NCBI GenBank assembly: GCA_049578505.1
Contig: JBAUMC010000014.1
Span: 20,508 to 84,507, forward strand
Direction of reading: 5' to 3'
DNA length: 64,000 nucleotides
DNA from: JAGVPT01 sp049578505
Lineage (GTDB): Bacteria; Bacteroidota; Ignavibacteria; UBA10030; UBA8401
The translations under genes were made by a program, and so were the position numbers. Below the pieces are notes generated by a model that had not been told where the DNA came from, made no database searches, and saw only the letters and a program-made list of their open reading frames with translations. The number at the start of each line of letters is the position of its first letter. Within the stretch, counting starts at the first letter, position 1. Below are positions 9,601 through 17,621 of this stretch, piece by piece.

Positions 9601-11189
9601 TGCGCTGAGCCCGGGAGTGCCGACAACGAGTTGTGGATTTTATCCCACGAAATACGGGGGCGCAGTTCGCGGAAGGCCTCATTCGTGTACCGTCCCGCCA
9701 GCATCTGCACAACGCTCATGAATATTTTTTTTGAAAGGGAGTGGTAGCAGAACGACTGCCTGACGAGCTCGAACAATTTGTCTGCATCCCAATCCTCAAC
9801 GCTAACCATCGAGACGATATGTTGAGCAAGGACGTCGAGGCAATCGTGCGGAACGTGCGTTTCTTCGATCGCATGTTCTTCCATGGCGCCGGCGACGACG
9901 GTGGATTCGATCAGGTCTTCGCGATGGGTCACATAGATGCGGCCTTTGCTCGTCGCGCTCACTAAATGCCCCGAGCGACCGACGCGCTGCAACCCGCGGG
10001 CGATCCCTTTCGGCGATTGAATTTGAAGGACAAGGTCGATGCTGCCGATATCGATGCCGAGTTCCAGAGCCGATGTAGCAACAAGCACACGGAGTTTTCC
10101 CTGCTTCAAATCGGATTCCATTTGTTCGCGTGCCGTCCGGGACATGCTTCCGTGGTACGCCTGCACATAAATGTCAGGAATGCGTGCCGGAGGCGCGGGG
10201 CGTGTTGAAGAATAAGGGACAGCATAGTCGTTAAAAGTATGTTCCTGTTCTCCGAGAAGTTCGTTCAATTTGGCGGCGACCCGTTCGGCAAGGCGCCGGT
10301 TGTTGACAAATATGAGCGTCGTAGTGTGTTTGTAGATGGCGTCGATCAGCCGCGGGAAGATCAGCGCCCATATACTGTCGGTGGGCAGGTCGGAAAAATC
10401 CTGAGCTACGCATGTCACCTGCAAGTCCATTTTCTTTTTGTATCCGGCGTCGATAATTGCAACCGGCCGCGGGATCAGCTTCCCGTTGCGCCATTCCTGA
10501 CCGCCGAGAAAGCGTGCAATCGTTTCCAACGGCCGCTGTGTTGCGGAGAGACCGATGCGCACAAAAGTATGCGCTGCCGCGTTTTCGAGCCGCTCAAGCG
10601 AAAGAGATAAATGAACTCCCCGTTTATTTCCGCTGATCGAGTGAATCTCATCAAGGATGACGTAGCGAACCGGTGCGAAAATTTTTCTCGCCTTCTGCGA
10701 AGAGAGCATAAGATAGAGAGATTCCGGTGTTGTGATGAGAATGTCGGGAGGATGCTTCAGGATTGCCGCCCGCTCGGCCTGCGTTGTATCGCCGGTGCGC
10801 ACGGCGCTCCTGAGTTTTGTGAAATGGATCCCCTGCGCAATTGCCTCCTCGTGAATTCCTTTCAGTGGAAGTTCGAGATTGCGGTGGATATCGTTGTTGA
10901 GCGCCTTGAGAGGCGAGATATAGAGAACGCGAACGCCGATTTTGAGATCGTTGGCATCGGTCCGCTTAGCGGATGCGGACTCTATATTTTCTTCCACCAA
11001 ATGATTGATGCACCAGAGAAATGCAGAAAGAGTTTTTCCGGAGCCGGTCGGAGCGACGATGAGCGTGTTGTTTCCTGCTGCGATCGACGGCCATCCGAGA
11101 CGCTGCGGCGGACTCGGTTCGCCGAATGTTCTTTCGAACCACGAACGGACAACGGGATGGAACGCCGATAGAGCGTCTGAATTTTCCAT
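6612..11189 (-). CDS. lhr: Lhr-type ATP-dependent DNA/RNA helicase, full length
   Basis: 1525 residues, close to the long bacterial Lhr form. RecA domain 1 has Walker A APTGSGKT (46-53), DEIH (180-183) and SAT (215-217); RecA domain 2 has TSALELGIDIG and motif VI QRVGRSGH. Then come the winged helix/beta-barrel Lhr core and a long C-terminal extension. Lhr proteins are 3'-5' translocating helicases linked to repair of damaged or alkylated DNA. The usual neighbour in many bacteria, an MPE phosphoesterase, is absent; a Kir channel and NYN protein follow on the same strand. ATG at 11189 gives a normal N-terminus (HPVVRSWFERTFGEPSPPQ). Confidence 0.95.
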   Translation of the reverse strand: MENSDALSAFHPVVRSWFERTFGEPSPPQRLGWPSIAAGNNTLIVAPTGSGKTLSAFLWCINHLVEENIESASAKRTDANDLKIGVRVLYISPLKALNNDIHRNLELPLKGIHEEAIAQGIHFTKLRSAVRTGDTTQAERAAILKHPPDILITTPESLYLMLSSQKARKIFAPVRYVILDEIHSISGNKRGVHLSLSLERLENAAAHTFVRIGLSATQRPLETIARFLGGQEWRNGKLIPRPVAIIDAGYKKKMDLQVTCVAQDFSDLPTDSIWALIFPRLIDAIYKHTTTLIFVNNRRLAERVAAKLNELLGEQEHTFNDYAVPYSSTRPAPPARIPDIYVQAYHGSMSRTAREQMESDLKQGKLRVLVATSALELGIDIGSIDLVLQIQSPKGIARGLQRVGRSGHLVSATSKGRIYVTHREDLIESTVVAGAMEEHAIEETHVPHDCLDVLAQHIVSMVSVEDWDADKLFELVRQSFCYHSLSKKIFMSVVQMLAGRYTNEAFRELRPRISWDKIHNSLSALPGSAHLAITNAGTIPDRGYFAVYLEDLTTKIGEVDEEFIYESRAGDTFILGSNVWKMLDIDANKIIVAPAPGQPARMPFWRGEGIGRTFELGERVGKFLEELSSGDTDGIKWLHDNYPIDSYGARNIVDYILQQKAATGFLPTHCSIVVEGFRDEIGDPRIVVHSCFGRGVNGLLGLVLSHQLRERLGTEVQMLYNDDGILFRCSDVERLPLDLFSGLTAAKAQELILDELVLSPLFGALFRQNAARALLLPKTQIGKRTPLWLQRLRAGDLLQIVRKVDDFPIVIETIRDCLNDVLDFEHFKEVMGKIETGSIGVHTIQTEIPSPFASTVLFDFIAVYMYEQDQPKGDTSNQYQALNRELLAEVVNLDAVKTVIKTDAVDRIEEQLQFTSGTRKARTAEELLEILIRIGELTGEEISERSAAHDMQCKDQLENQRTIVPVRMNNKIFFIASEEVPLYLSVATVDHDTLSSLPEEFQTTPLKRDECLRFLITRKLRSHAPLTLEQIALRFGIDTVECEAILRSLPEEEQIVHGSFSSDNETMQWCYRPNLERIHRASINILRKEIKPASIADFTNFLSLWQHRHPSTQASGEAGLLSVLEKMEGYSLHSELWESEIFPHRVKNYDSGVLRALSTKGEIVCAGSSPGKSQWIFSGDGACFIEEKEKLLEGISTTGQELYEFLKHNGASFLSDIREGTPFSLSALNKGIAELFWGGLITNDVVDEALNVKRYKTNSDSPLPSERIILTNPRRNPLKSFAMSSVRKALRTAPGWNGRWSLLHTRRVLGEKASLEEKVARQAQQVLLRYGIVAREIAKREENLLPWPLLALEFQKMELRGEIRRGYFVEGLSGMQFALPAAVEMIRTTNNEQSAMNRTPPIVVNACDPANPYGLGVEIGNMKTTANIRIARLPLNYFVFDKGSPILWIEGFGARITTVAESSQDIVRAGLEQFVSNLRTSFRNEREIIVEYCDGIRPTESPLAETLRSIGFYRDRAQTMRYELQ

Positions 11190-11245
11190 ACCATAAAAGT
11201 AAGTAATGGCGATCGGAAGGGCAAGAAGAGTGTCTCAGTTCGGGG

Positions 11246-11324
11246 AGCTATCGGACACCTGTAAAAGTGGACTTGACAAATAATTCAACTTATCCTGATT
11301 TCTTGAGGGAGGTGTCCGATAGCT
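11246..11324. repeat. 15-bp inverted repeat pair between Lhr and the kinase gene
   Basis: AGCTATCGGACACCT at 11246-11260 is the exact inverse complement of AGGTGTCCGATAGCT at 11310-11324, separated by 49 bp. The right arm covers the stop codon of the minus-strand kinase gene. It could be the 3' stem-loop of that transcript or the ends of a small insertion. GTGTCTCAGTT just to the left (11231-11241) resembles the mobile-element end at 22691. No T-tract follows, so it is not a standard terminator. Confidence 0.6.
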
Positions 11325-12432
11325 ATACATCACCGCCGGATCCTGCTGCCAGCGGCAAACGGACGGTGACAGACGTTCCGTTCCCATAGTCGCTTTGGAT
11401 ACTGAGCGATCCCCCGTGCATCTCGATTAACTGCTTGGCGACCGTGAGTCCGAGGCCGGAGCCTTGCTGCTCGTAGACTTTTCGGTTGAACTGCACGTAC
11501 GCCCCTAGGCTTTCGATTTGTTCTGCGGTCATGCCTCGTCCCCTGTCGATGAACATCATGAGGAGAGCGTCCCCTTCAGTGACCGTACCGAAATAGACCG
11601 GCGTCCCTTTTGCCGAATAGCGGAAAGCATTATCCCCGATTTCCTCAACTATTTTTGCAAAGTATTGCGCAGAGATTGCCACCGAGGCGGGTACGAGGTG
11701 CAGGTCTAGGTCGTTGACCCTGTTGTTTTCCAGCGCTTTTTCCCGTGCAAGTTCTTCGATTGTAGTTGCGACGTCTGTGCTGCTGTGGAGAAGGAGTTCT
11801 TGTTGATGTTTGTCAAGGGGTTGCGCTCCTATCTGCGCGTAGATCAAATAATTTTCAACCAGACGGAGGAGCCGTCTTCCGTTTCTATAAATGCGCTCCG
11901 ACATTTTTGCAATTTCCGCCGGCTGCAGGTTCTTATAGTCTTTGCGCATGATGTCGGCGAAACCGAGTATGCCGTTCAAGGGTGTGCGAAGTTCGTGGGG
12001 GATTGCTGTGCTCATCCGCGAGCGAAGTTCCTGCAGTTTCGTTTCAGCTTGTTCGACCATCGCGCGGTGTTTTTTGAGCCGGGCGTTGACTGCGGAGATG
12101 AGTTCGGTGGACGAAAATGGTTTCGGGAGGTAATCATCCGCACCAAGCTCCATCCCTTGCCGCATTCCTCCGCGGTCGGGATTGCTGGTGATCAGGATAA
12201 AGGGGGTCGTCGCAGTCACCGAGTCGTTTCGGATAGCGGCGAGCATTTGGTACCCGTTGACCAGTTCCATCTTGATATCGCAGATGATAAGATCGGGGAG
12301 CGTCGTTCTAGCGAGCGCAATTCCCTCAGCCCCGTTTTTTGCGCCGGCGGCATCGAACCCGCTGGCGCGCAAAATTGCGACAGTCGTTTCCCGCAGAGAA
12401 TCTTCGTCGTCGATGACGAGAATTTTTGTCAT
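11323..12432 (-). CDS. Response regulator-histidine kinase fusion
   Basis: 369 residues with inverted hybrid order: receiver domain first (TKILVIDDEDSLRET; phosphoacceptor Asp in LIICDIKM; LITSNPDRGG; KPF with the conserved Lys), then a HisKA box IPHELRTPLNGILGF and an HATPase with DNAFRYSAKG, DRGRGM and GSGLGLTVAKQL. Such proteins take phosphate from another kinase and pass on a signal through their own transmitter. No sensory or membrane segment, so it is cytoplasmic. ATG at 12432 is used because the receiver domain starts directly there; the frame is open to 12489 but adds residues unlike the family. No output regulator is adjacent. Confidence 0.9.
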   Translation of the reverse strand: MTKILVIDDEDSLRETTVAILRASGFDAAGAKNGAEGIALARTTLPDLIICDIKMELVNGYQMLAAIRNDSVTATTPFILITSNPDRGGMRQGMELGADDYLPKPFSSTELISAVNARLKKHRAMVEQAETKLQELRSRMSTAIPHELRTPLNGILGFADIMRKDYKNLQPAEIAKMSERIYRNGRRLLRLVENYLIYAQIGAQPLDKHQQELLLHSSTDVATTIEELAREKALENNRVNDLDLHLVPASVAISAQYFAKIVEEIGDNAFRYSAKGTPVYFGTVTEGDALLMMFIDRGRGMTAEQIESLGAYVQFNRKVYEQQGSGLGLTVAKQLIEMHGGSLSIQSDYGNGTSVTVRLPLAAGSGGDV

Positions 12433-12511
12433 GGTGAGGTACTTTGCTTGGGTGATCTCCCGGAAACAAGAACGGTGTACCATAACCAAAGTTGCACAGG
12501 AGGGATCTTAG

Positions 12512-12584
12512 TAGCGCCAACGGGAATCGAACCCGTATTTGAGCCTTGAGAGGGCTCCGTCCTGAACCGTTAGACGATGGCGCC
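12512..12584 (-). tRNA. tRNA-Glu (anticodon CTC)
   Basis: Read on the minus strand, the 73-nt sequence folds as a cloverleaf. Acceptor GGCGCCA pairs with TGGCGCT (first pair G-U); D-arm region TCGTCTAACGGTTCAGGACG; anticodon stem GAGCC/GGCTC with loop CTCTCAA giving anticodon CTC; T-arm ACGGGTTCGATTCCCGT; discriminator A. CCA is not encoded. It reads the Glu codon GAG and lies upstream of the kinase gene on the same strand. Confidence 0.95.
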
Positions 12585-13249
12585 GGTTCTTTTGTCGCGA
12601 AATCAGATGAATTTCGATAGATGATGTCAGGGTCGTCGGCAAAAACTATCGAAATTTTTGCTTTAGAGTCACCTTTTGGTAACCACTAAAAAGCAGCATA
12701 AGGTATTCCAATTTAGTCAATACTTAAAAGGGTTGCAAGAGAAAGTGAGCCACTTTTTTTCAACCAATTAAAAACTTTGTACCGACGCAAAACACTCACA
12801 ACCGATCACTACATTTCGTGTATGAACAGGTAGCGAGTAGCGTTGCGATATATCCAATAAATCAGGTACAGGTTTAACATAAAAATATTCAGAACCTGTC
12901 CAGTCCCTTCATCATTACCTGCCATGGCTTTTTGCACATTATAACGCGATTTCTTAAATCCGGCGGTGCCGGAACCGGATTCAAAGAAAAGAGCCCGCTG
13001 CAAAAAAACAGAGAGCTCTCATTATTTCTTTTTTTTCTGTACCTACCTATTTTTTCTTCTTTCTATTCTTCGGTTCCTTCTTTTCGGCCATTTTTATTTT
13101 TTTATTGGCGTTATCAGCTTTTTTGGTTCAGGAGCCGGGGCTGGAACCGGGGTGGTAGTGCAACCAGCTCCAACCGGATTTTGATGAGGTAACCTCATAT
13201 CCCGTCTCCCTGACAATGTTCTTCGCATCTGTGTACCGCCAGTCCGATA
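12585..13249. other. Gene-free, T-rich stretch left of cassette I
   Basis: No convincing gene. 13020-13110 is very T-rich on the plus strand. On the minus strand, AGAGCTC and GGGCTCTTTTCTTT around 12975-13015 could form a weak terminator. A minus-strand run reads PVPAPAPEPKK (about 13105-13150) and a separate 14-codon frame begins MAEKKEPKN (about 13050-13092); both are too short and poorly framed to call as genes. A longer open frame here crosses the attC-like site and is rejected. Confidence 0.5.
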
Positions 13250-13379
13250 GTAACTGATTGTTTCGCGCGTACTAAATTGTCGACGGCTGGTTCTATCAGT
13301 CCCAAAGGGATCCCTTCGGGACTTGTCGAGTGCTCTTCGCGAGGCCCCGCGCTTCCCAGTGGGGAGCGACTGGTTAGGG
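13250..13379 (-). other. attC-like site of cassette I (left side, outer end diverged)
   Basis: Read on the minus strand it begins CCCTAACCAGTCGCTCCC, a plausible R'' box (RYYYAAC with one mismatch), and holds AACCAGCCGTCGAC and a central palindrome GAAGGGATCCCTTTGGG. The opposite R' end (GTTRRRY) found in the other copies cannot be recognised near 13250. Together with the site at 14293-14446 it flanks a single gene. The integrase that would act on it is not in the window. Confidence 0.6.
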
Positions 13380-13458
13380 CGCAAGCTTTGAGAACCAATG
13401 ATTTTTTTTGATTCCAAATGGCTTAACAATATCTAGACAACGTATAATGCGAAATAGC

Positions 13459-14229
13459 TTATTTTGATTTACCTTGCTTTTGTTCATTGAATATGTTGCT
13501 TCCCTTATAGATATCACCATTCTTATCGACTCTTCCTATTTTTTCTTCATTAAACCAATTTGTTCCTTTATGCAATGTCCCATCTTTTTCTATGTGGCCG
13601 ATTTTTTCTTCAGTAACGACATTAGTCCCTTCATAAATATCTCCATCGTTGTCAATTCTACCGATTTTTTCTTCGTTAACCCAATTTGTTCCTTTATAGA
13701 TGTTTCCGTCTTTATCAACCCTCCCTTGTAATTCTTCATTGAACCAATTCGTTCCTGAATAAATTCTCTTTCCTTTTAATCCAACACTATTGAGCACATT
13801 CTTTTGCACTTCACTGCGATCTTTAGAATCGTCATTATTAGGATTAGTTAGCTTGTCATATATAATGAACGCAATTCCTATCAATGCAATGATTGCTATT
13901 ATAATTACGAACGTTATAAAGAGATAAAGGAATAAACCACCCAGATAAATGTATAAAGCTATTCTAAGGCCAGATTTTATTCCAGAATGAGAAATATTGC
14001 TTGTCCAATCTCTAATCTTAAGTGCAAGCCACAAAAAAGGACGCGTCAAGAATCTATTTAATTTACCACTATACGGTGTTATTAATTGTTTACGATAGGA
14101 CAACCAAGTTTGGAATTTCTCTACACTATTGTCTATCGTTGGCTTGTTTAATAAAGCGATAATAATTCCAATTATAATCGGTCCTAAATATTTTAATCCT
14201 AACATACTATAATACATTAGATATGGCAT
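13459..14229 (-). CDS. Cassette protein: membrane anchor plus GTNWFNEEK repeats
   Basis: 256 residues, not a named family. The N-terminal half has a hydrophobic segment near 10-27 and a long one near 92-126. After a charged linker the C-terminal half is a tandem repeat of about 20 residues, five or six units of the form GTNWFNEEKIGRIDxDGxIY (starts near 159, 179, 199, 219, 239), likely short beta-hairpins. Composition is clearly AT-rich compared with the flanking genes. It fills the cassette between two attC-like sites, reading in the direction expected for an integron cassette gene. Function unknown; surface-exposed repeats are an inference. Confidence 0.8.
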   Translation of the reverse strand: MPYLMYYSMLGLKYLGPIIIGIIIALLNKPTIDNSVEKFQTWLSYRKQLITPYSGKLNRFLTRPFLWLALKIRDWTSNISHSGIKSGLRIALYIYLGGLFLYLFITFVIIIAIIALIGIAFIIYDKLTNPNNDDSKDRSEVQKNVLNSVGLKGKRIYSGTNWFNEELQGRVDKDGNIYKGTNWVNEEKIGRIDNDGDIYEGTNVVTEEKIGHIEKDGTLHKGTNWFNEEKIGRVDKNGDIYKGSNIFNEQKQGKSK

Positions 14230-14292
14230 GCTATCCTCCTTAGAAAAAATTTTGCTATTGTTTATTAAAGATGTCTTGCAAGAAAGCTTGCG

Positions 14293-14446
14293 CCCTAACG
14301 GACCGGAGCTAAGCTGCGGCGGCGAACAGCCGCCGCCATGTAGTTCGTTGCGCGGTCGTTCCAGTCAGATGCTCCTAAGTCCGTCCCACACCGCGCGGTC
14401 AAATCGTCGACGGCTGGTTCCGTCGGCTTGAGCGACTGGTTAGAAC
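14293..14446 (-). other. attC-like recombination site (cassette I, right side)
   Basis: On the minus strand: TTCTAACCAGTCGCTCAAGC at one end, AACCAGCCGTCGACGATTTG inside, and GCAGCTTAGCTCCGGTCC then GTTAGGG at the other, the layout of integron attC sites (R''-L''...L'-R'). The 16 bases GTTAGGGCGCAAGCTT read from 14299 are the exact complement of AAGCTTGCGCCCTAAC at the far end of the cassette (13388-13373). That is the expected relation between a cassette's first bases and the R'' box of its own attC. The 154-bp length is long but within the wider attC range. Confidence 0.68.
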
Positions 14447-14484
14447 ACACGCGGTAGAATATTTAGCAATGGTATCAGGTGATA

Positions 14485-17157
14485 TTATTTCAAAAGCAAG
14501 AGTTTCTTCGTTTTACTGTAAGTTCCTGCCTCAAGTTTATAGAAATAGACCCCGCTTGGCAAATTGCTTCCGTCAAAAGTAGCACTGTAGTACCCTGCAT
14601 TTTGTCGCCCATTGGTCAATATTGCAACTTCTCTCCCTAGAATATCATAGATCTTCAACGTGACCAAACTGTTCATCGGCAACTGATAATTAATTATGGT
14701 TGTCGGGTTGAACGGGTTTGGAAAGTTCTGTGACAACTCAAATGTTTTGGGGGATCCACCAACTTCCACTTTTATCGATTGTGAATAATTGAAGCTTCCA
14801 TCGCGGTCAATTTGCTTTAACCGATAATTGTATGATCCAGCGGAAAGATTTCTTTCTGTGAGTGAATAGGTTATTGGAACGTTTGAGGTTCCTGCACCAC
14901 TGATAAATCCAACATCAATCCACTCACTTTTCGAAGTATCGGCACCTGCAATCTGATCACAGATGTTGGCCAATTGGTGTTCGACTTCAAATCTATAGGT
15001 ATTTGTCTCCGTCTTTGTAGTCCAATGTACATCAACGCTTTTGTCAAGAACTGACGCTGTAAAAGAACCTAATTCAATAGACAATGGTGAATCAAGTTTC
15101 ATGGATTTTGTATCAAATAGAAAGAGCTGATTACCGGCATAGCTTCCAAGGTCAATATTGCGTTGATCATAATATACTCTGCCACCATCTTCGATATATT
15201 TTATGTATACCCGCCCAGGTTTAGAATCGGTACCGCCGGTATTGCTGTTTGGAATCGAGGTCCAAGACCGCTTGCCATAAAAGACTCCATTAGTGACTGT
15301 CAATGGTGCTTCTTGGGTGAAGTTCTCATGGTCAACATATAATTGGCCGTTGACCGTGTTGAGTATAGCGCCGTATACGCCTTTTGTTCCTCTTAAAGTA
15401 TCACCGATGATACGTGGAACTGTCGTTGTTGTATTCCCAAAAGTGAATTGCAACGAATAGAGACCGAAATCATGGAGATTTAATATGAAGTTATTGATGT
15501 CACCACCGGGCCAAGGCTGGTTATCACTGCCTGTAGTCATGTTTGCGATTGCTAAACCAAATCCATACCAAACAGGTGGATTGTCGACTGGTGTGATGGT
15601 CAAATTTTTCTGCCAAATCGTGTTTCCATTCCAATCCTTTAATGTTCCGCTACCAACACTACCATTGGAACTGTAATAAACATATTGAGAAGTTACTGTA
15701 TCCCAGTAAGCCCATTCGCTCCCATTAGAGAAAGTCTCATAATAGAAAATATTTTGAAATATGAGATACTGTTGATCCCAATCATCATAATGTTGAGTGC
15801 TCACCCAGATTTTGTGACCAGTCTTTACCCTGCAATCGAAAATATGTTGTTTATCAATCCAGTCTTTCGCTCCACTCCCTTCTATTGATGGTGCAACTGT
15901 AGAAATCAAATCTTTTATCAGATCTTTGGATAATCGTAGACTGTGGTCAGCATTCAATCGCTGATAATATAATGTATTGAAGTTGATAGGAAAGTTAGGG
16001 CAATCCATCATGATTTTATGAATTGCGGCGGCCCCCATTTCATATCTAAGCCAATTTAATTGCATCCCCCCATTATCACTCCAGAGATCGGTGGTCGTTA
16101 GTCGATCTGTATTCTGGAAATCGTAGTCAAAATCGTAGAATGAGCCGAAATTCGAGGCAGAAGTAACAATGGGGCCGTTTGGATATTCCTTTACATATTC
16201 ATTCATGCATGCATAGCTTACACCCTGTGCAAAGCTTTCTTCAAAACCACTTAAGGTTGCGTCATACCTCCATAAAGAATCGCTAGAAAGAACTACATTG
16301 TCCCGAAAAGCATGGATTAATTCATGAGTAAGGAGTTGAGGATACATGCGGAGCATATGAACTTCATCGGTGCCAGAGAAAAAAACGTTAGTGTTGTTGT
16401 AGTTGGAATCTTTGACAAGACTAACAGTATAGCTGTGAGAAGGTGGTCCATAAATGTTCTTGATAATAGGAAGCATCCGCGTCAAAAACATACCTATTGA
16501 ATCCTTTTCGCCTTGGTTCCATCCGTTTGAAAATGCAATACTTATTTCATTATTGATATTTCCGAGGTCTTCCCAGTGAAGAACTACAGGGCCACTGCTG
16601 ACAATCGGGCTTTGTAAGCCCGCGCCGTTCACGGCAAAGACGGAAAAATAAAATGTATCACCTTCCCTTAGTCCCAACGCATAGGGAGAGATTCCACCTA
16701 CGTTAATAGCGGTCCCCGTGCTTTGCCAACCATTGAGATTTGCTCCGTTGCTATCGCTTCCGATAGCAAACGCATAACCAGATATGCCTGACTCGGGGTC
16801 ACTTGCCGAATCCCAAAAGGCCATGATACTGTGCATGCTCTCTGTGACGACACGGAGATTTTGCGGAGTCGTTGGCGGGGTTAAATCATTTATTGAGTTT
16901 GCTTTTGATGGAATCGATTTGATTTTTGACAAGTTCGAGGCAGGTCCGACCCTAGGAAAAGGTAATGGTCTACATGCAGGTGGAACCGTTTCCAGATATT
17001 TTTTATTAGATAGAAAGGATTTTGAATTCCCGGATGGGCTAGAAACACTCTGAGGATTTCTAACATTATGCCTATCCTCATTCTGAGCAAAAATTCCAAT
17101 TTGACAAATCCAGAGAATAATTAATGCAATACAAACTATTCGAAGCAAACTTTTCAT
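14485..17157 (-). CDS. Exported FnIII/metalloprotease-like protein with T9SS sorting domain
   Basis: 890 residues. Signal peptide 1-24 (LIILWICQIGIFAQ). A fibronectin type III-like domain begins near 90 (TPPTTPQNLRV). A zinc-peptidase-like motif HELIHAF occurs near residue 279 within LLTHELIHAFRDN, with no certain third ligand identified. The C-terminus has NFPNPFNPTTIINYQLP and ends SKTKKLLLLK, the type A type IX secretion sorting domain. The protein is therefore probably secreted or surface-attached after cleavage of the tail. AAAGG precedes the ATG. The catalytic role rests only on HExxH and should be treated as likely, not proven. Confidence 0.82.
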   Translation of the reverse strand: MKSLLRIVCIALIILWICQIGIFAQNEDRHNVRNPQSVSSPSGNSKSFLSNKKYLETVPPACRPLPFPRVGPASNLSKIKSIPSKANSINDLTPPTTPQNLRVVTESMHSIMAFWDSASDPESGISGYAFAIGSDSNGANLNGWQSTGTAINVGGISPYALGLREGDTFYFSVFAVNGAGLQSPIVSSGPVVLHWEDLGNINNEISIAFSNGWNQGEKDSIGMFLTRMLPIIKNIYGPPSHSYTVSLVKDSNYNNTNVFFSGTDEVHMLRMYPQLLTHELIHAFRDNVVLSSDSLWRYDATLSGFEESFAQGVSYACMNEYVKEYPNGPIVTSASNFGSFYDFDYDFQNTDRLTTTDLWSDNGGMQLNWLRYEMGAAAIHKIMMDCPNFPINFNTLYYQRLNADHSLRLSKDLIKDLISTVAPSIEGSGAKDWIDKQHIFDCRVKTGHKIWVSTQHYDDWDQQYLIFQNIFYYETFSNGSEWAYWDTVTSQYVYYSSNGSVGSGTLKDWNGNTIWQKNLTITPVDNPPVWYGFGLAIANMTTGSDNQPWPGGDINNFILNLHDFGLYSLQFTFGNTTTTVPRIIGDTLRGTKGVYGAILNTVNGQLYVDHENFTQEAPLTVTNGVFYGKRSWTSIPNSNTGGTDSKPGRVYIKYIEDGGRVYYDQRNIDLGSYAGNQLFLFDTKSMKLDSPLSIELGSFTASVLDKSVDVHWTTKTETNTYRFEVEHQLANICDQIAGADTSKSEWIDVGFISGAGTSNVPITYSLTERNLSAGSYNYRLKQIDRDGSFNYSQSIKVEVGGSPKTFELSQNFPNPFNPTTIINYQLPMNSLVTLKIYDILGREVAILTNGRQNAGYYSATFDGSNLPSGVYFYKLEAGTYSKTKKLLLLK

Positions 17158-17470
17158 CAGCGGCCTTTTTATTTGACGAATATCATTTATTTAGTTTAAA
17201 CGAAACAATTAACCAGAAACCGAATCTCTGTAATGACGCTTTGGAGATTTTGTTCAGCCGATTTATGTCTAACTCTTCCCGAACATTGAGAGTGCAATTG
17301 CAGCTACCACGTGTAAATTCGCCTTAAGTAGTTTCGTGTGTTCTAACTATGATTAGATTAGCTGTAGCCTATAACATTTTGAATTCAGAATGTTTTACTG
17401 CATACGATAAATATGCATCCGAATTTAATGAATGGATTGCGAATAGCGGGTATGTGGTGATTATTGATAG
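17158..17470. other. Gene-free stretch upstream of the T9SS metalloprotease-like gene
   Basis: A-T-rich DNA that should hold the promoter of the minus-strand gene ending at 14485. A 67-codon plus-strand frame (17124-17327) lacks a ribosome binding site and family likeness and is not called. GTTCTAAC at 17339-17346 echoes the end of the attC-like sites but stands alone. Confidence 0.4.
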
Positions 17471-17605
17471 GAATTGCTGCACCCCGCAGGATATGATAAA
17501 ATGAGGGATGGACGGTAGGATTAAGAGCGCCCCCTCTATTGCGAAACTACTGCTAATCAGTTACAAATGCAACAGCCCAGAGGTGAGTCTAGGTTGAGGT
17601 AAATG
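17471..17605. repeat. Repeat found 3' of T9SS genes, with weak terminator
   Basis: Begins TGCTGCACCCCGCAGGATA, then GAGGGATGGACGGT, and ends in CAGCCCAGA/TCTAGGTTG, a hairpin that read on the minus strand would close the transcript of the T9SS gene ending at 17622. Related copies are at 35705-35820 and 42858-42974, where a MITE follows the same point. The block therefore travels with the 3' ends of T9SS genes. Confidence 0.75.
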
Positions 17606-17621
17606 TAAACTATTAGTGGAA

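Noticed and set aside
10611..11171. Long plus-strand frame opposite the Lhr helicase gene
   Set aside because: Lies entirely antisense to the helicase with its motifs intact; no independent family likeness.
13094..13429. 111-codon minus-strand frame ending PVPAPAPEPKK
   Set aside because: It runs through the attC-like site and its palindromes, starts in the cassette border and has no ribosome binding site; only the short proline-rich end looks protein-like.
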